Shown here: in pieces, positions 1 through 11,850 of the stretch
Layout of the letters: every line of letters starts with the position of its first letter
Numbering within the stretch: the stretch's first letter is position 1
Assembly: GCF_021869535.1 (NCBI RefSeq)
Contig: NW_026262712.1
Coordinates: forward strand, 52,828,384 to 52,892,383
DNA length: 64,000 nucleotides
Source of the DNA: Mytilus californianus
Taxonomy: Eukaryota > Mollusca > Bivalvia > Mytilida > Mytilidae
Reading direction: 5' to 3'
Program-made: the position numbers and the translations under genes
Notes under the pieces: model-generated
Databases searched by the model: none
What the model was told of the DNA's origin: nothing
The model's input: the letters and a program-made list of their open reading frames with translations, nothing else

Positions 1-81
1 CAATACAATTGATACCGTGAAAGTGTTATTATGAGTGTTTCCAAGATAATAAATATACGGAAATTGGATATCATATTTGAA

Positions 82-333
82 TTAGGTTGAGGTTATCTTT
101 CTATATTTATTCCCAAAAGTAACACCGATATCTTTCAAGATGGTAATAGCCTGTATGGATTCGGACATGTGACCAGTAAAGAATTTAAAGTTATATATGT
201 TAAGGGGTGATATTCGCCGAATCCATAATAACTCATCTTTCAATATTAACCAACTCAAGGATCGTTTCGATAATTCAGTTTGGTCTTTATTAGCATTAAC
301 GAGATATAGTAGACTTTGGTTATGTTATAGATA
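82..333 (-). other. Unassigned open segment, minus strand
   Basis: On the minus strand this stretch reads open for about 80 residues with ordinary amino-acid composition (…SLSWLILKDELLWIRR… near the middle) and ends at a TAA at 82-84. I do not recognise the protein. It has no clear start codon context and sits immediately before repeat-derived DNA, so it could be a worn piece of a transposon protein or a chance frame. Confidence 0.2.
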
Positions 334-404
334 ATGCATATTTTAAGGTTGTTCTTGTCGTAGAACACACCGAGGGGTGTCAGGATTGATCAAAGGAAAG
401 ACCG

Positions 405-767
405 TTTGGTGGATAGTTGTCTCATTGGCAATCATATCACATCTCCTTATTTTTATATAGCTTCATCGAGCGTGCATCTATCAGGTGAAATCGGATGCTA
501 ATAAGAAACTTTTGCAGCTCATTGTACATTAAATTTGGCTGCCTGATAAATAAATTCAAATTTTGGATGAAGTTCAAGATTACGAAATTTGTTGTTGAAG
601 TTTGCAACGTCCATTGCCCAAAATTACAGAGATATAAAAGACGATGCTATGTAATTAATTATTCTTTATCTTTCCTGTATCTTTTCTCATCTTTTTCATT
701 AAGCGCATCCAGCTCCATACTTTAGAACCTGATGGGCTTAATAAATAAGACGAGATAAGATACAGGA
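405..767. mobile_element. Composite repeat: mussel repeat end joined to a fold-back of PLE 3' ends (copy 1)
   Basis: The first part (405-461) is the end of the GGAGATGTGGTATGATTG mussel repeat in minus orientation. It is fused to the 3' UTR and last codons of a Penelope-like element, also minus (about 462-705), recognisable by alignment to 40888-41150. A short plus-strand piece of the same element's C-terminal codons follows (about 710-767, TTTAGAACCTGATGGGCTTA). The two ends form inverted arms of about 40 bp. The whole 363 bp recurs at 12508-12870 with a single mismatch that I could see. It encodes nothing; the 76-residue frame at 495-725 is antisense PLE sequence. Confidence 0.75.
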
Positions 768-3539
768 CACTCGCGGAAAAGTGATTTTTTTTTCAATAAT
801 TTTAATTGAATCGAATGAAATATTCAGAATGATTTTCTTTTGAATAGCAATACATTTTTTAACAGATAATCAGGATATAATTATATACCCTCCCCCTAAC
901 CGACCTCATTGTGAGGTACGTGAATGTTATTCAATAGAATATATTAAGAATATTTTATGAGTTAATCATTTGATAGAGTAAAAGGTATACATAAATGTAA
1001 AAAAATTAAGAACTGACACGAAGGGGGCACTAAATCGTGATACATGTACATGTTACACGAAAACGAATATCAATACATGTAGGTCACAGTATGATTTCCT
1101 ATTCAGTGTGTATCGTCCTGAACATGCATGAAATATTTGCCACTGGACGTTAAGTAACACACGTAACCTATTCAGTGTGAATCAATAAGATTTTCAAAAT
1201 CTTACACACGAATATGTTAAATCTGGCTTTATTTTAAAGTGTTATGAAAGTTTTACAATAAAATTCATCTCGCATATATGATAATGTCTCTGTATTGTAG
1301 CGATAAATTAACAAAACTTCACATTATTTGTTTCTAAAATCAAAATTCGGGCAATGACGATTTTTTTTACACCTATCATAGATTGAACTTTAAAAAATAA
1401 ATTCCCAAATCGGCAACAGAGACTATCAGACGAATATAATTTTGAAGTAAATTATTGTTTGCATTTTTATCAAGGAAAATAATGACCTCACACATGTCAT
1501 TATTTTGTGCCTTGGAGCATATTTCATTGAAACATGGTATCGTCCGGGTTGATTCTTCGAAAGAATGACCTATCGTTCTGAAAGAAAATAACTCCATATA
1601 GGTATATAAGGGTATAGATTGTGTTCTCTATGGGCATTAATATTGGAAACGAAAGGTAGTTTCGATCGTTTCAAGGACCTGAACTAGAAAGTAAATTTCT
1701 TCTAGTTATCTGCCAATAGACAGTTATTTGCTTTCCCGCGCTTCATGGGTAATTATCATTCAGCATGACAGGGCAGACTCAAATAGAAGTGTAAGGCTTT
1801 TTTATTGCTTGTGTGAATTAAGGTGATGTTATATAATGTTTTTTCATTTTAAAATAATTTATAAATAACTTACTTTCTTTTTTGTACATGATATTGTTTA
1901 TATCAATGTGCAACTTAACACAGCATATGGCACTGTCGTGTGGGTATTCAATTCGATTCTCTAATTTTGTTTGTATTAACATTTATATGTACTAGGCTTT
2001 GGTTATGAACATAGGGTTGTGATATCTATTAGCGTTTATAATTGAAGAATAATTATAGACTGATCAAGCATCTATGATAAGCAGGAGATGCTAACAATAA
2101 AATGGTGTAATTTTAACTTATTACGCATATTCATAAGTTGTTTTTATCCGACGTTAATATGAAAGTATGATTCAAAGTACAGATATGCATACGTTTTGAA
2201 TACATTTTCCTGATAAAATCAAGATAAACAGTAAGATAACAAAAAGTTTTGTGTCTTTTTCAATTATGGCTAATACTATTTTTGATGAATGAATTGAAAA
2301 AGACATGCTCACGATTTAAAACTATTTTTTTCGATTAACCATTCCGATGGTTGATGGAATGATAAATGTAATTTGTATCTCCACGACTTAGCACAAATTC
2401 TGGTACATGTATGTGCATACACTGAATATTTTGTTCAGTTAATGAATTAGAAAGAAAGAAGTTTAAGCCGTAAGCACCAATTTTAAGTAACCGATTCAAC
2501 ATGTCCTTGTGTCGCATTTCTATGTCAAAACCGTCGAAAACTATTGCGTTTTTAAATGTGCAAGTGTTTATACTACTGACACGTTGGGAGACCTTATTTT
2601 TAAGACCCCAGTAAGTTGAAGATGAAACGGATATAAAGTCTTTTTAAAAACTTGCTACATATAAGTGCATTCACTAGAAAAAAGATAAGTGTGTCTTTTT
2701 TGCTCAACCATACTGTCCAAGTATATAAGTTGAATGTTAATCAATTACATCCATTTTTATGTGCTGGATAACACACTGAACCTAAGCAATTATTAAAGCA
2801 TGGAAAAAAGGTCTATTCGTAGAATATTTTCTGTTAGTCAATAGATTTAATGTTTCAGATCAGGCAGATATTTCATTTCAAAGCCTCCCAAGCAAATCTG
2901 TGTTTCAGATATGCTTTTGAAATTTAAATATCACGTTTAACCTTTAGATGTTAATATTAAGTATTAGTAAAGGTTAAACTTCCCCGTTGATTTAAACATA
3001 TTATTATTATTATTAATTAAACTGAGTTATAATGCCTTTAAGGCAATAAGAACGGAATAAAATTGTAAGACAACTTCTCTAGCTTGATTCGAAGCGAATT
3101 AGGGTTTACAACCAGTAAATTGTTATTTCATTGTCAGAACGTAAAATGATTTACATTCCATACAATGTATGCAATTTTTATCGCTTCATATAGGAAACCT
3201 GTTTCATTTGACCTTCAGGAATGTTTTTGAATTATTTTTTTACAAAAAAAAAGAAATGAAAGCATTCATAAATATGAAAAACAAAATATTAATATCACGT
3301 ATAATCAATGAATCAGGTAAAGCTTTAAAAATAGTATCTTATTATATTGTCGAATATAAACGAAGTAGCATGGATGAAAAAGAGATGGAAGACACAAAAC
3401 GGACAATCAAAATTCACTAGTCGAAAAGAAATCGACAACAAAAGGTGAAACAATGAAAACGACAAAACACAAACAACAGTCTACAAACTGTACCAAACAA
3501 GCTAAAGGCTTAGCAACTCAATCAACATTTTCAGGGTCC
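768..3539. other. Non-coding, no recognised gene
   Basis: AT-rich sequence with only short random frames. I see no splice-flanked exon or repeat family that I can name. The unrecognised 83-residue plus-strand frame at 3169-3420 contains poly-A-derived lysines and is probably chance. Confidence 0.5.
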
Positions 3540-3850
3540 AAATGATACAAAACTCCAATATTTCACAATGAATCTGCATTAAAGATGACTCTGTTTATTA
3601 AAGAAGGCAGCTTATGTGTCCTCTGAATCATTACGTTGTTGGTCATTTGGGTTTAGACGACTACGCTTAATACAGGTAACAGTGCAAAAGTCAACTACTG
3701 TGGATTCCGTCATTTTCATGAATTGAGGAAAAATTGTATTTTTGGGGATACTTAATTTCGTGGATTTGTCAATTGGTTGACCGTTTTATTTTTATCAGTT
3801 ATGGAATATAGGTTTCACAGATGACTATGGACATTTTCAATTGTTGTAAC
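3540..3850 (+). repeat. Dispersed repeat, paired with 10385-10690
   Basis: This segment aligns with 10385-10690 in the same orientation: AAAACTCCAAT-TTTCACA, then AGAAG-CAGC-T---TGTCCTCTGAAT, then TTTCGTGG-TTTG. Similarity is patchy (roughly 70% by eye), so this is an old dispersed repeat rather than a recent duplication. Confidence 0.5.
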
Positions 3851-4440
3851 CACTATTTCGTCCATTTTTCCGCTATTGCATCATCACCAATTGAGACTTA
3901 TAAACTACATTTGCAATTACCATGAGCAACATGACGGATGTTAGGGTTAAGTGTATAACATACATGTAACGATATAACGATTGCATACAAAGAAAAAAAA
4001 AAAAAAAAAACGATTTCCCCAATACACGCAATTTCCGTCTATTTCAAATCTGTTTTAATACGGTAACTTCTGAGAGTAACTTTTATAACCCTTAGTAAAT
4101 ATACATAAATTATATATATTGAAATACAGGTTTCAGTAAATAATGGTAAACTTTTATTCGCCGATATACAATTAATAAATAAATAAATAAACTAACATCA
4201 ATTAGAAGAATAAAACCAACGACATATATAGACGAATAATTTTTTAATTCCTCAACAAAACAACAACAGAAATAAATAATTAACAGATGATTTTCTTTAT
4301 TTATTTATTCGAAAGTTACGCTTTTAATTAGGGCAAATATTTCTCAATTTAAAATATATCATCAATCAGAAGAGGCATAACTCGTAGTATCATACTAGCA
4401 TACTGAGCGGATCTAAACACGGTCTGACAAATTTGAAAGT
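3851..4440. other. Non-coding, low complexity
   Basis: No gene is visible. There is an A-run of about 18 around 3991-4010 and AAATA/TTTAT-rich sequence at 4180-4320. Confidence 0.5.
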
Positions 4441-4516
4441 AATTTTTTAGGTTTGGTCTGATTTCAGGCTGTTGTCTCTTTTGACACATTCCCCGTTTGC
4501 ATTCTCAATTTTAAAT
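4441..4516 (-). repeat. Fragment of mussel repeat family 2
   Basis: Contains GTTGTCTCTTTTGACACATT and ATTCTCAATTT. These are the reverse complement of the family seen at 53160-53335 (GAGAATGGAAATGGGGAAT… GTCAAAGAGACAACAACCCG). Confidence 0.55.
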
Positions 4517-4629
4517 ATGACAAGTAAGATCTTCTTACTGCTGTATTGTTCTGATTGTAAAGACAAAGAAAAAAAATAAACTGTTTTTATTAACTATAAG
4601 ATAACGTCATAGCTTAATATATAAATGAT

Positions 4630-4847
4630 TTAGCCACATATATCATCCAGCGCAAGCACTTTGACTTCTGCTACATGCAAAAACTCTCTTCCTCGTATCA
4701 CCAATTTCACTAAACGTGCTTTCTCGTAATGTTGACATTCAAACACAAGGCAAGCTCCAAGTTGAGCTGGTCCTACGTAATGGGCACATAGATGCATTTC
4801 ATTATGTGAAGTACCAACAGTAATGTCCAAGTCATGTAGACGTCGTC
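4630..4847 (-). CDS. Lectin locus A, last exon (C-terminal half of FTP domain)
   Basis: Exon begins after TTTTAG at 4848-4853 (minus) and runs 218 nt to TAA. It encodes HNEMHLCAHYVGPAQLG, then an FEC…R.VKL core, and ends LHVAEVKVLALDD, the hallmark C-terminal strand of F-type lectin/FTP domains. It is the same length as the last exon of the intact gene and about 65-70% identical to it by eye. The reading frame is undamaged. A TTTATT (AATAAA on this strand) lies about 40 nt beyond the stop. Confidence 0.75.
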
Positions 4848-5632
4848 CTAAAATAAATGAAAAGCTTATCTGATTTTTCTATGCTTATATAGAAGTTTAT
4901 TATGTATATGTACTTTGTTCGTATACCTCAATCCTTGTATGTTTTTTTAAAGCATTCCCTGTTGCATTCGATGACTGATTTCGTTATGGTGATTCTAACG
5001 GTTGGCTTTTGAAAATCCTCCATATTTTGAACGAAAACGTAAATTGTACACTTTAAATGGCGAAACACGACTATCAGCTTCTATGCGTAGATGCAAGACC
5101 AGTAAATTAGCCTTGCTCTGGCAAAAAATGCGTCTTTACTGTCATTGTTCATTAAAATTAACTAAACATTTTTCAGAAATGAAACTTTTGGTAAAAGAGA
5201 AATATGTTTAGACCACTTTGAGCCAAAATTTGCATTAAAAACTGTGGATGAATGCGCGCCGTAGTTTACTTTTTTAAGATTTCCAAAAAAACAGGGGTTA
5301 TTTTTAATATTATTATACTTTTGAACGATCGTGTTTCACTACAAGACTTTAAAACATTGGTAGAAAATTGTGATACATGTACAATTCAGGATATACCTTG
5401 TTTATATGAAGTTAAACTTAAGGTAAACTAAATAGAAAGCTGTAGAAATTTTAAAATGTGCTTGATTATATTTGGGTTTTTAATTGGTGGCCTAACACCT
5501 TAACGTTAAAACTTAGCATCAAAAGTTCTTTTTTTATTAGAACATAAAATGCATGCCAAAAAACAGTCAATTGAAATAAATTAATTTTCAAAAGTTCATA
5601 ATAAAGAAAGTGAAGTAGATAACTTTACCCAC

Positions 5633-5850
5633 CTGTGTTTATGGCGCCTTGCTTTCTGTTGAATATTTCAATCCGCTTTATTTCGTATAGTTTTCCCAAG
5701 TCAACAATCCAATAAGGTGATTGGTCCATGTTAGTGTGCATATATGTATTCATATATGTATTCAAATATGGATCAACAGCCATTCATGCATAGTCTACGG
5801 AATGGGTTGAACTTTGTTTGGATGACTATCGTTCGAAACTTCCCTTATTT
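5633..5850 (-). pseudogene. Lectin locus A, broken first half of FTP domain
   Basis: The distal part is well preserved (NTYMHTNMDQSPYWIVDLGK, then IEIFNRKQG) and ends at a good donor, ACAG|GTGGGT. The proximal part is damaged. Codons aligned to the intact exon require a 1-nt deletion and meet a TGA, and the ancestral TTTTCAG acceptor is TTTTCAA. A substitute acceptor CAAAG just inside would restore the start but not the frame. Confidence 0.7.
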
Positions 5851-6288
5851 CTTTGATGTTTGAAAATAAAGAAAAGAATAAAATAAGATCGAATTTAGAG
5901 TAAAGAAAATGCGTAATAAAATGAAACTACTGCTGAGAGATATAAATAGTACGGTGTTTCCTTGTGTTGCTCGATTACCTTGTAAAACGCAAACATACAT
6001 ACATAAGATATAGCAAGGAGGAAATTAGAATCCACAAGTGCAATGTACACTTCATACACAGATGTTACTGGAATGTTTCAACATAAAACCGGTAAAAAAA
6101 AAAAATAGAAAACTCACCATTAAAGAATTAAAAAATCTCTGTTTTTATAAACTTTAGTTGCACATTGTTTATTCATTTAGGGCGCATTCGACAAGATCAT
6201 GTACAGTCGCCGACATTAAACTGTAAGACGACATCAATTTACATTAGAAGAGCAATTGTAGCTCCTATGAAATGTTTTAGGTAGTCTA

Positions 6289-7110
6289 AGATATCACAAG
6301 CCCAGTAGTCAGCATTTTGTGTTGAAATGAATTATTATTGACATGGTCATAATGATAACCTTACCTGTATTTAGAGAAAAAATAAACATTTTGTGTTTTC
6401 GGTCCTCATGGCTCTTCAACTTCGCGCTTGATTTGGCCTTTTCAACTTTTTTTATTCGAGCGTCTGTGATGAGTCTTTTGAAGACGAAACGCCTGTCCGG
6501 CGTACAGAATTTTAAGCCTGATATCTATGATGAATTTATTAAGTTTTTATTGTTGATAGTTTCTTTGATGTCTGTTATACACTTTGCCAAACTTTTCGGA
6601 ATTTTTGTTTTAAATGATCTCCAACTTCGTATTTGATTTGGCCTTCCAACTGTTTTGATTTGAGCGCAACTGATATGTATGATGTGGATACCATCCGCGT
6701 CTGGCGTAACAAACTATAAGCTTGGTATCTTTTATAAGTTTATACAATCACTGGGTCGATGCCAATGCTGGTGGACGTTTTTACCGAGGATATCAACAGC
6801 CTAGTAGTCTTCACTGTTGTGTTGACATGAAATATCACATTGTATCAGTGGTATATTCATTTTTGTAAATTGACAGTTTCTAAAATGTTGAATTATGCGA
6901 AACACTTATGTTTTCCTATCCCCAGGCATAGATTGTCTAAACCATATTTGGCACAATTTTTCGGGATTCTGGCAATTTTATGCTCTTCAACTTCATACTT
7001 GATTTTGCCTTCCATCTGTTTTGATTCGAGCGCCACTGATGTGTCTGGTGTAGGCGAAACGCGCGTCTGGCGTACAAAATTAAAAGCCTGATATCGTGAT
7101 TAGTTTATAC
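6289..7110 (-). repeat. Tandem copies of a mussel repeat (GACGAAACGCGCGTCTGGCGTA family)
   Basis: Three related stretches (about 6360-6560, 6595-6745, 6940-7110) share GAGCG-CACTGATG, CGTCTGGCGTA and AAATTATAAGCCTGATATC-like sequence. The phrase CAGCC-AGTAGTC precedes two of them (6300 and 6797). The same family occurs in opposite orientation at 32700-32830 and, interrupted, at 36860-37165. The array sits within the intron between locus A exons at 5850 and 9531. Confidence 0.65.
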
Positions 7111-9530
7111 AGTTATTTATCAGTTAATTGCTTTTGCGATGTCGGTTTCTATTTTACTTTTATTTATGTATCTTTTTATATTTCACTAGTAAACCAATTT
7201 TGAAATTAGATGGTCATTTTAATCTGAACAGCCTTTAATAGACTCAGAAATACATTTTCTGTCATGACTCAGTCTTTCAGTAAATTTTCAGACATATAAA
7301 CTGCGTTAAATGCAGTACTTTTCGGCAAATTCTGATCTATTCAGTCTATGATCTGATTGATCAGGACCTGTTATTTTATTAACAAAACAACAAATGTCTG
7401 AAAAGGTACTGAACAACAATTTACTGCAAGAAAATATCTAAAAATGATTTTAACTTTTGACATAAAGTTATTGGTTTTATGTTTTTTCAGACGATGTTAA
7501 GATCAAAATAACCGTTTAAGACTAAAACTCGTTTACTAGTGTATACATTGATTCAGATTTAAAAGGGATGGTTGATATCTCAAAAACTCTGTTTCTTGTT
7601 CATGTACCTGTATCAGTCAGGCACATTGCTATTGGTGTCTTGTGTTATATACATTTGTACAAGCTGTTTTGTCATTTAGGGAACTTGATATTGATTACAT
7701 ATCTTTAATGGTGTTGCTGTATTCACAACTTGACTGGAATTTGGTCGATTTAGAAATTGATAATATTTCTATGATGGAAGATGTGATGTTGATTTCTAGA
7801 TGTCTTTTTGGTTTTGTGTCACAGGGCTGCCATGGTTTTGACATCTACATTTTATTCAGACTAATAGCATGAATAATATGTGAATGTCAAATATGAAAGA
7901 AACCTTAAATGGTTGCCCAACGGATGATTATGTTTTATCGGCAAATAGATTATGCATGTTCAGGTTGATAACATGTTAAAAAGATTAGTATGCGTAAACC
8001 AGCTTTCTTCTATACCAATACGTTGTGTCCGACATTACAATGTAATTGAGTCAATAAAAAGTAAATAAATTAGTTTTGTTCACTGGTTCTTAGTGTCGCA
8101 TTCCTTGTGAAATATCAATAAATACCAATATAAGTTAAAGTTAAAGTCATTGTGTTTTTCACCTTATACAAGATGAAAATGAATTAGAAAATAAAATGAA
8201 GGATACACTAATGATCACCAACGAAAAAATTAGCTTAATCGCTATACGTTTTTTAGCACGATAATATGAGAGAATAAAGGTAGGTTATTATTATAACATG
8301 TATACAGAAGATTCAAATATCTACAGTTCTCAAAGGTCATTCTGTAAGAATACGAAAGAAGATTGACAGCATCAGACTCAGTGTGTTTACTACAAACGTA
8401 CGAAAAATCTTACTTTCTGAATAACCATATTTATTCGAACAAAATGGCAATTCCATCCATCAGATTACCAGACATTTTGATCGAAAACATATCACTGGAG
8501 TTTATAGTTTCATCTTTCTACAAACAGTGGGTCCTCTATGTGTACTAACTGTAAACAAAAGCTACCCGACTTGTTTTAATATTTCAGTGAATCATTATTC
8601 TTATAAAAGTCATCGAGTGGTTGAATGAAGTTTTGTATCCTGATACACTAAGCTTGATATTAAAAATACTGCGGATACAAAAAAGTGTGTTTCATATCTC
8701 ATCATTTGTCTTGATATGGAAACTGATGGACGACTTCAAACAAGTATCTAAGCAAAACAATGACTATTTCAGTAGGAGACAGACGTTCGTGGTTGATGTT
8801 GTATTTTCTGTTGTTGATTCCTGGTATTATTTTATGTATCGTTTTCCGTAAGTAGTACTTACATTATATTTGTCCCATTGTATGGCGTTTCTTTATCTCA
8901 ATTGAGACGTTACTCACGTTTATGTTCGCCTTAAACAGACTATATTAATAGTTGCGAGCTCTATACAAAAAAATAATCAAACGGTTATAACATGTATGAT
9001 GATGAATGACTGAAATCGGCAACACATACGATTTACTGTTGCCATCACAAATGTATTGACCAAAACAACTTGTCTGTGTCTCAACTTACTGGAGACATGT
9101 GTTCGTTGTCTAATACCTTAAGTTACCAGAATAATCGTCTGATATGTGAATTCCCCATTACGCTCATTTCTCTTCCTACATATTTTGAATTAGTTTGGAC
9201 ACATGCATAGCAAGCGACGCTTACCCTTTGGATGCAACCGGTCTAGTACCTTTTTATCTTGTTGTTTATGGATCCACGAGTTTTGTACAACAGTTTACTG
9301 CTTTGACTCTTATTCAACAAATAAATCCTAAATGTGGATAAAAGAGAAGCAACAACCAAGATAAATTAAACTGACAATTAAGGTTGTTTTTGTTTTAAGT
9401 ACTTGAACCCGCCTCCTCTCAATTAGGAATTGGTATTTTTTTTACAACTAACTATTATTTGTTTAAAGATACTTCTGCCAGCATGTACACTATCAAAATA
9501 CCCTTGTCGAAAGAATACACTTGAACATAC
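7111..9530. other. Non-coding, no recognised feature
   Basis: Intron-like DNA between locus A exons. Short frames (7642-7872, 8363-8548, 8621-8851) have no recognised similarity, splice logic or repeats. Confidence 0.45.
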
Positions 9531-9623
9531 CTTTTGGAAGTCCACTGAATATTTGTTGCAGTAGTGCAGTGTTATCATCTAACTTTGATTCTATTCTTTT
9601 TAACATCCGTAAATAATATCCAT
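9531..9623 (-). CDS. Lectin locus A, neck (coiled-coil) exon
   Basis: 93-nt exon flanked by ATAACAG acceptor (9624-9630) and AAAAG|GTATG donor. It reads MLKRIESKLDDNTALLQQIF in the middle, a short heptad-like segment. It resembles the neck of the intact gene (LEAKIDQNTKILHEIL) and the coil exons at 16058-16160 and 19665-19819. Both ends are phase 1, matching the first lectin exon and the candidate signal-anchor exon at 31792-31921. Confidence 0.6.
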
Positions 9624-10384
9624 CTGTTATTGAAAAAAAAAATAATCAGAAGAAAAAGAAATAAGATTTGCATTTTGTTATTCTGGTATTTGGCACAACA
9701 ATGCACTTTCTGTGATATATTATTTGCAGTAACTTTCCAACAGAGAAATTGGTCGTATTCTACAAAAAAAAAAAACAAATATCGCGCAAAAATGTCATTA
9801 GTTGTCGTATCATTGCAACATACAAGAGATTGGTTACTAGATTATTTTATTCTTAACAACTCAAATATCAATTAGAGACCACCATCGAACTTTCAATGCA
9901 CTATTTTCGACTATAATTACCAAAAAATATTAAAAAATAGATATGCTTGCACTAGTGATATATATAGTGATCTTTTAAGGTCTGCTTAGATCTTACTAAT
10001 AATAACATGTTATTGTTTATTTCTTTGTACTAATGGCGAGGAATGACATTTTTCAAAACAAAAAAAAACTCTAGTTAAGGACTGTGATGAACCCACCTAA
10101 CATACGGCTGTATTATTTCTTATTGGAAAGCTTATTACCTGTACTTTCTGTTTTGCCCGGTCGTAAAGAAATCGTACAAAAAGAAAAAAAAAATCGTACT
10201 GGTCAATTTCCGTTAAATCAAGGTCAAATATAAAGAATAAATATTCTAGTTCTTGTATGATAAAATGTTCTAAAAATATCATATGAACCTTATAAACTGG
10301 ATACAATAATTAAATAATCAAACGAAAATTAAAACTTAGTTGTGCAATATTTACCGATAATTGCAAGTCTTAAAAATCCATCAA
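9624..10384. other. Non-coding, no recognised feature
   Basis: Contains A/T homopolymers (9631-9650, 9763-9775, 10178-10193) and no supported gene. Confidence 0.45.
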
Positions 10385-10690
10385 AAATGAGAAATAACGT
10401 AAAACTCCAATTTTTCACAAGATTCGTTTTCGTCAATCAAAGAAGTCAGCGTAGATGTCCTCTGAATTATTAGTTTTTGGGTAACTGGGTCTTAGGCAGA
10501 TACGCTAAATTTGAGTAATAGTGTATAAGTCGTGCCTAAATTTGAGTAATAGTGTATAAGTCAAATACAGTTGGTCTATTTATTTTCGCTGATATTTGAT
10601 TTCGTGGTTTTGCCAATGTCTGCATACAAGCGTGTAGTTCATTTGTAATTTAAATTCGTTGTTTACATATACCTATGATATCCACGAAAA
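10385..10690 (+). repeat. Dispersed repeat, paired with 3540-3850
   Basis: Second copy of the old repeat at 3540-3850. It also holds an internal direct duplication: CTAAATTTGAGTAATAGTGT followed by ATAAGTC occurs twice, about 33 bp apart, at 10505-10565. Confidence 0.5.
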
Positions 10691-10873
10691 GTGGTTTCCT
10701 ACAAATTATAATGAAGGTGAAATATAACTTAGAACTAACTAATATATGAGAAAGAGGAGTTCTTCGTTTCGAACGGATTTCCAAGGTAGTTATAGGTTAA
10801 CTACGGAGTTGAAACAATACAATAAGATGACCTTTTAAGTATTACTGTGTAATGTTTTTCTAGAATAGTGATG

Positions 10874-11008
10874 TATATATATATATGAATTGCTTAACAA
10901 TGTAATTTTAACACACAATAGAGTATGTCAATATTAGAATATTAAAAATGTTTACAATGCGAGAAAAAATAAACGCAATATTTCGCTAGACAAACTATAC
11001 TCATCTGC
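10874..11008 (-). mobile_element. 3'-terminal fragment of a canonical Penelope-like element
   Basis: From a short TATATATATA run, GAATTGCTTAACAATGTAAT then AACGCAATATTTCGCTAGAC aligns with the end of the PLE at 40775-40895 (minus). It starts at the same terminus next to a TA run as the inverted copy at 40775. It then breaks off and abuts a Naiad fragment. Confidence 0.7.
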
Positions 11009-11018
11009 TTAATTTACC

Positions 11019-11605
11019 CAAAGGAACTTACTTTAAATAAATCAAATATTAACAGCAATAACTGTCCTTTCCTAGATTAAGATATTTCAATATTACACAA
11101 GAAACTCTACACAAAAATTTACGACAAAAGGGATGAATTTTCTTTCCCTATTGTTAATTTTCCCTTTTTGGACGGTGATGTTCCTTTGGCACCGTCTTAC
11201 GGCGTTTATACATCCCAACTCGTTCGCTATGCTCGTGTCTGTAGTGACGTTTTGGATTTTAATGAGCGTAATCTATGTATTACTAGTAAATTATTAAGTC
11301 AGGAAATTCGTTACCACAAATTACTTAAAACCTTTACTAAATTCTTTCATAGATATAAAGATTTGGTCTACAAGTTTGGCTGTATCTGTAGAAAACTTAT
11401 TTCAAACGGAAAAGCACATCCTAAATTTTACGGTGATGTTGTAAACCGAGCCCGGAAATTTAGATACGATCCGGGTAAACTTATCGATCCTTTAAATAAA
11501 CTTATTTTAAAAGGTTACCTATTCTACACTGTAATTAAATGTTTGAATATTGTTTTCATTGGTATAAATATTGATTTTGTTATCAGTAAATTAAAACCAT
11601 ATTAA
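11019..11605 (+). pseudogene. Naiad-type PLE reverse transcriptase, C-terminal fragment
   Basis: The frame begins YPKELTLNKSNINSNNCPFLD, then TAA (11078-11080) where the family has a leucine or similar, then continues through IYDKRDEFSFPIVNFPFLDG, SYGVYTSQLVRYAR and FYGDVV to the natural-looking end at 11605. These are the thumb/C-terminal motifs of the mollusc and cnidarian PLE family also seen at 25453-26689. One nonsense change and 5' truncation make it inactive. The open part (11168-11605) could be mistaken for a 145-residue gene. Sequence to about 11850 looks like the same element's 3' tail. Confidence 0.75.
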
Positions 11606-11850
11606 ATATTACACATATGTACTTTCACGGTACTACAATCTGTCAAAACTATAGTTTGGCATTACACAAGGTCATGTTTTTTCTTTGACTGTCAATAACG
11701 TCTTTACACTAAATCTATTGGATGTTGGATGTGTACTGATTGATATTTTAGTCTTTGATACCTGATTTTTTTTTTATTAGTTGTTATTGGCTTTGAACTA
11801 GCTGTGAGTAACTGCGAGTACTCTCATATCTGTACTTAGTGTATTTTTGT

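Larger units (their letters stand above)
4630..9623 (-). pseudogene. Decayed F-type lectin (FTP / F5/8C-like) gene
   Basis: Minus-strand relative of the intact lectin gene at 40062-50164. Recognisable exons are 9623-9531 (neck), 5850-5633 (first half of the lectin domain) and 4847-4630 (second half, stop at 4630-4632). All junctions are phase 1, as in the intact gene, and the last exon is intact. The middle exon is not: relative to 46947-47165 it has a 1-nt deletion near 5829-5840 and an in-frame TGA (…YA*MAVDP…). It also has a 12-nt AATACATATATG duplication, and the expected CAG acceptor reads CAA. FTP-domain proteins bind fucose or related glycans in invertebrate immunity; this copy should not make a full domain unless a downstream acceptor or alternative exon is used. 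A candidate first exon lies far upstream at 31792-31921. Confidence 0.65.

Noticed and set aside
11168-11605. 145-residue stand-alone protein
   Set aside because: It is the C-terminal piece of a Naiad RT; the frame continues upstream through a stop into recognisable RT sequence.
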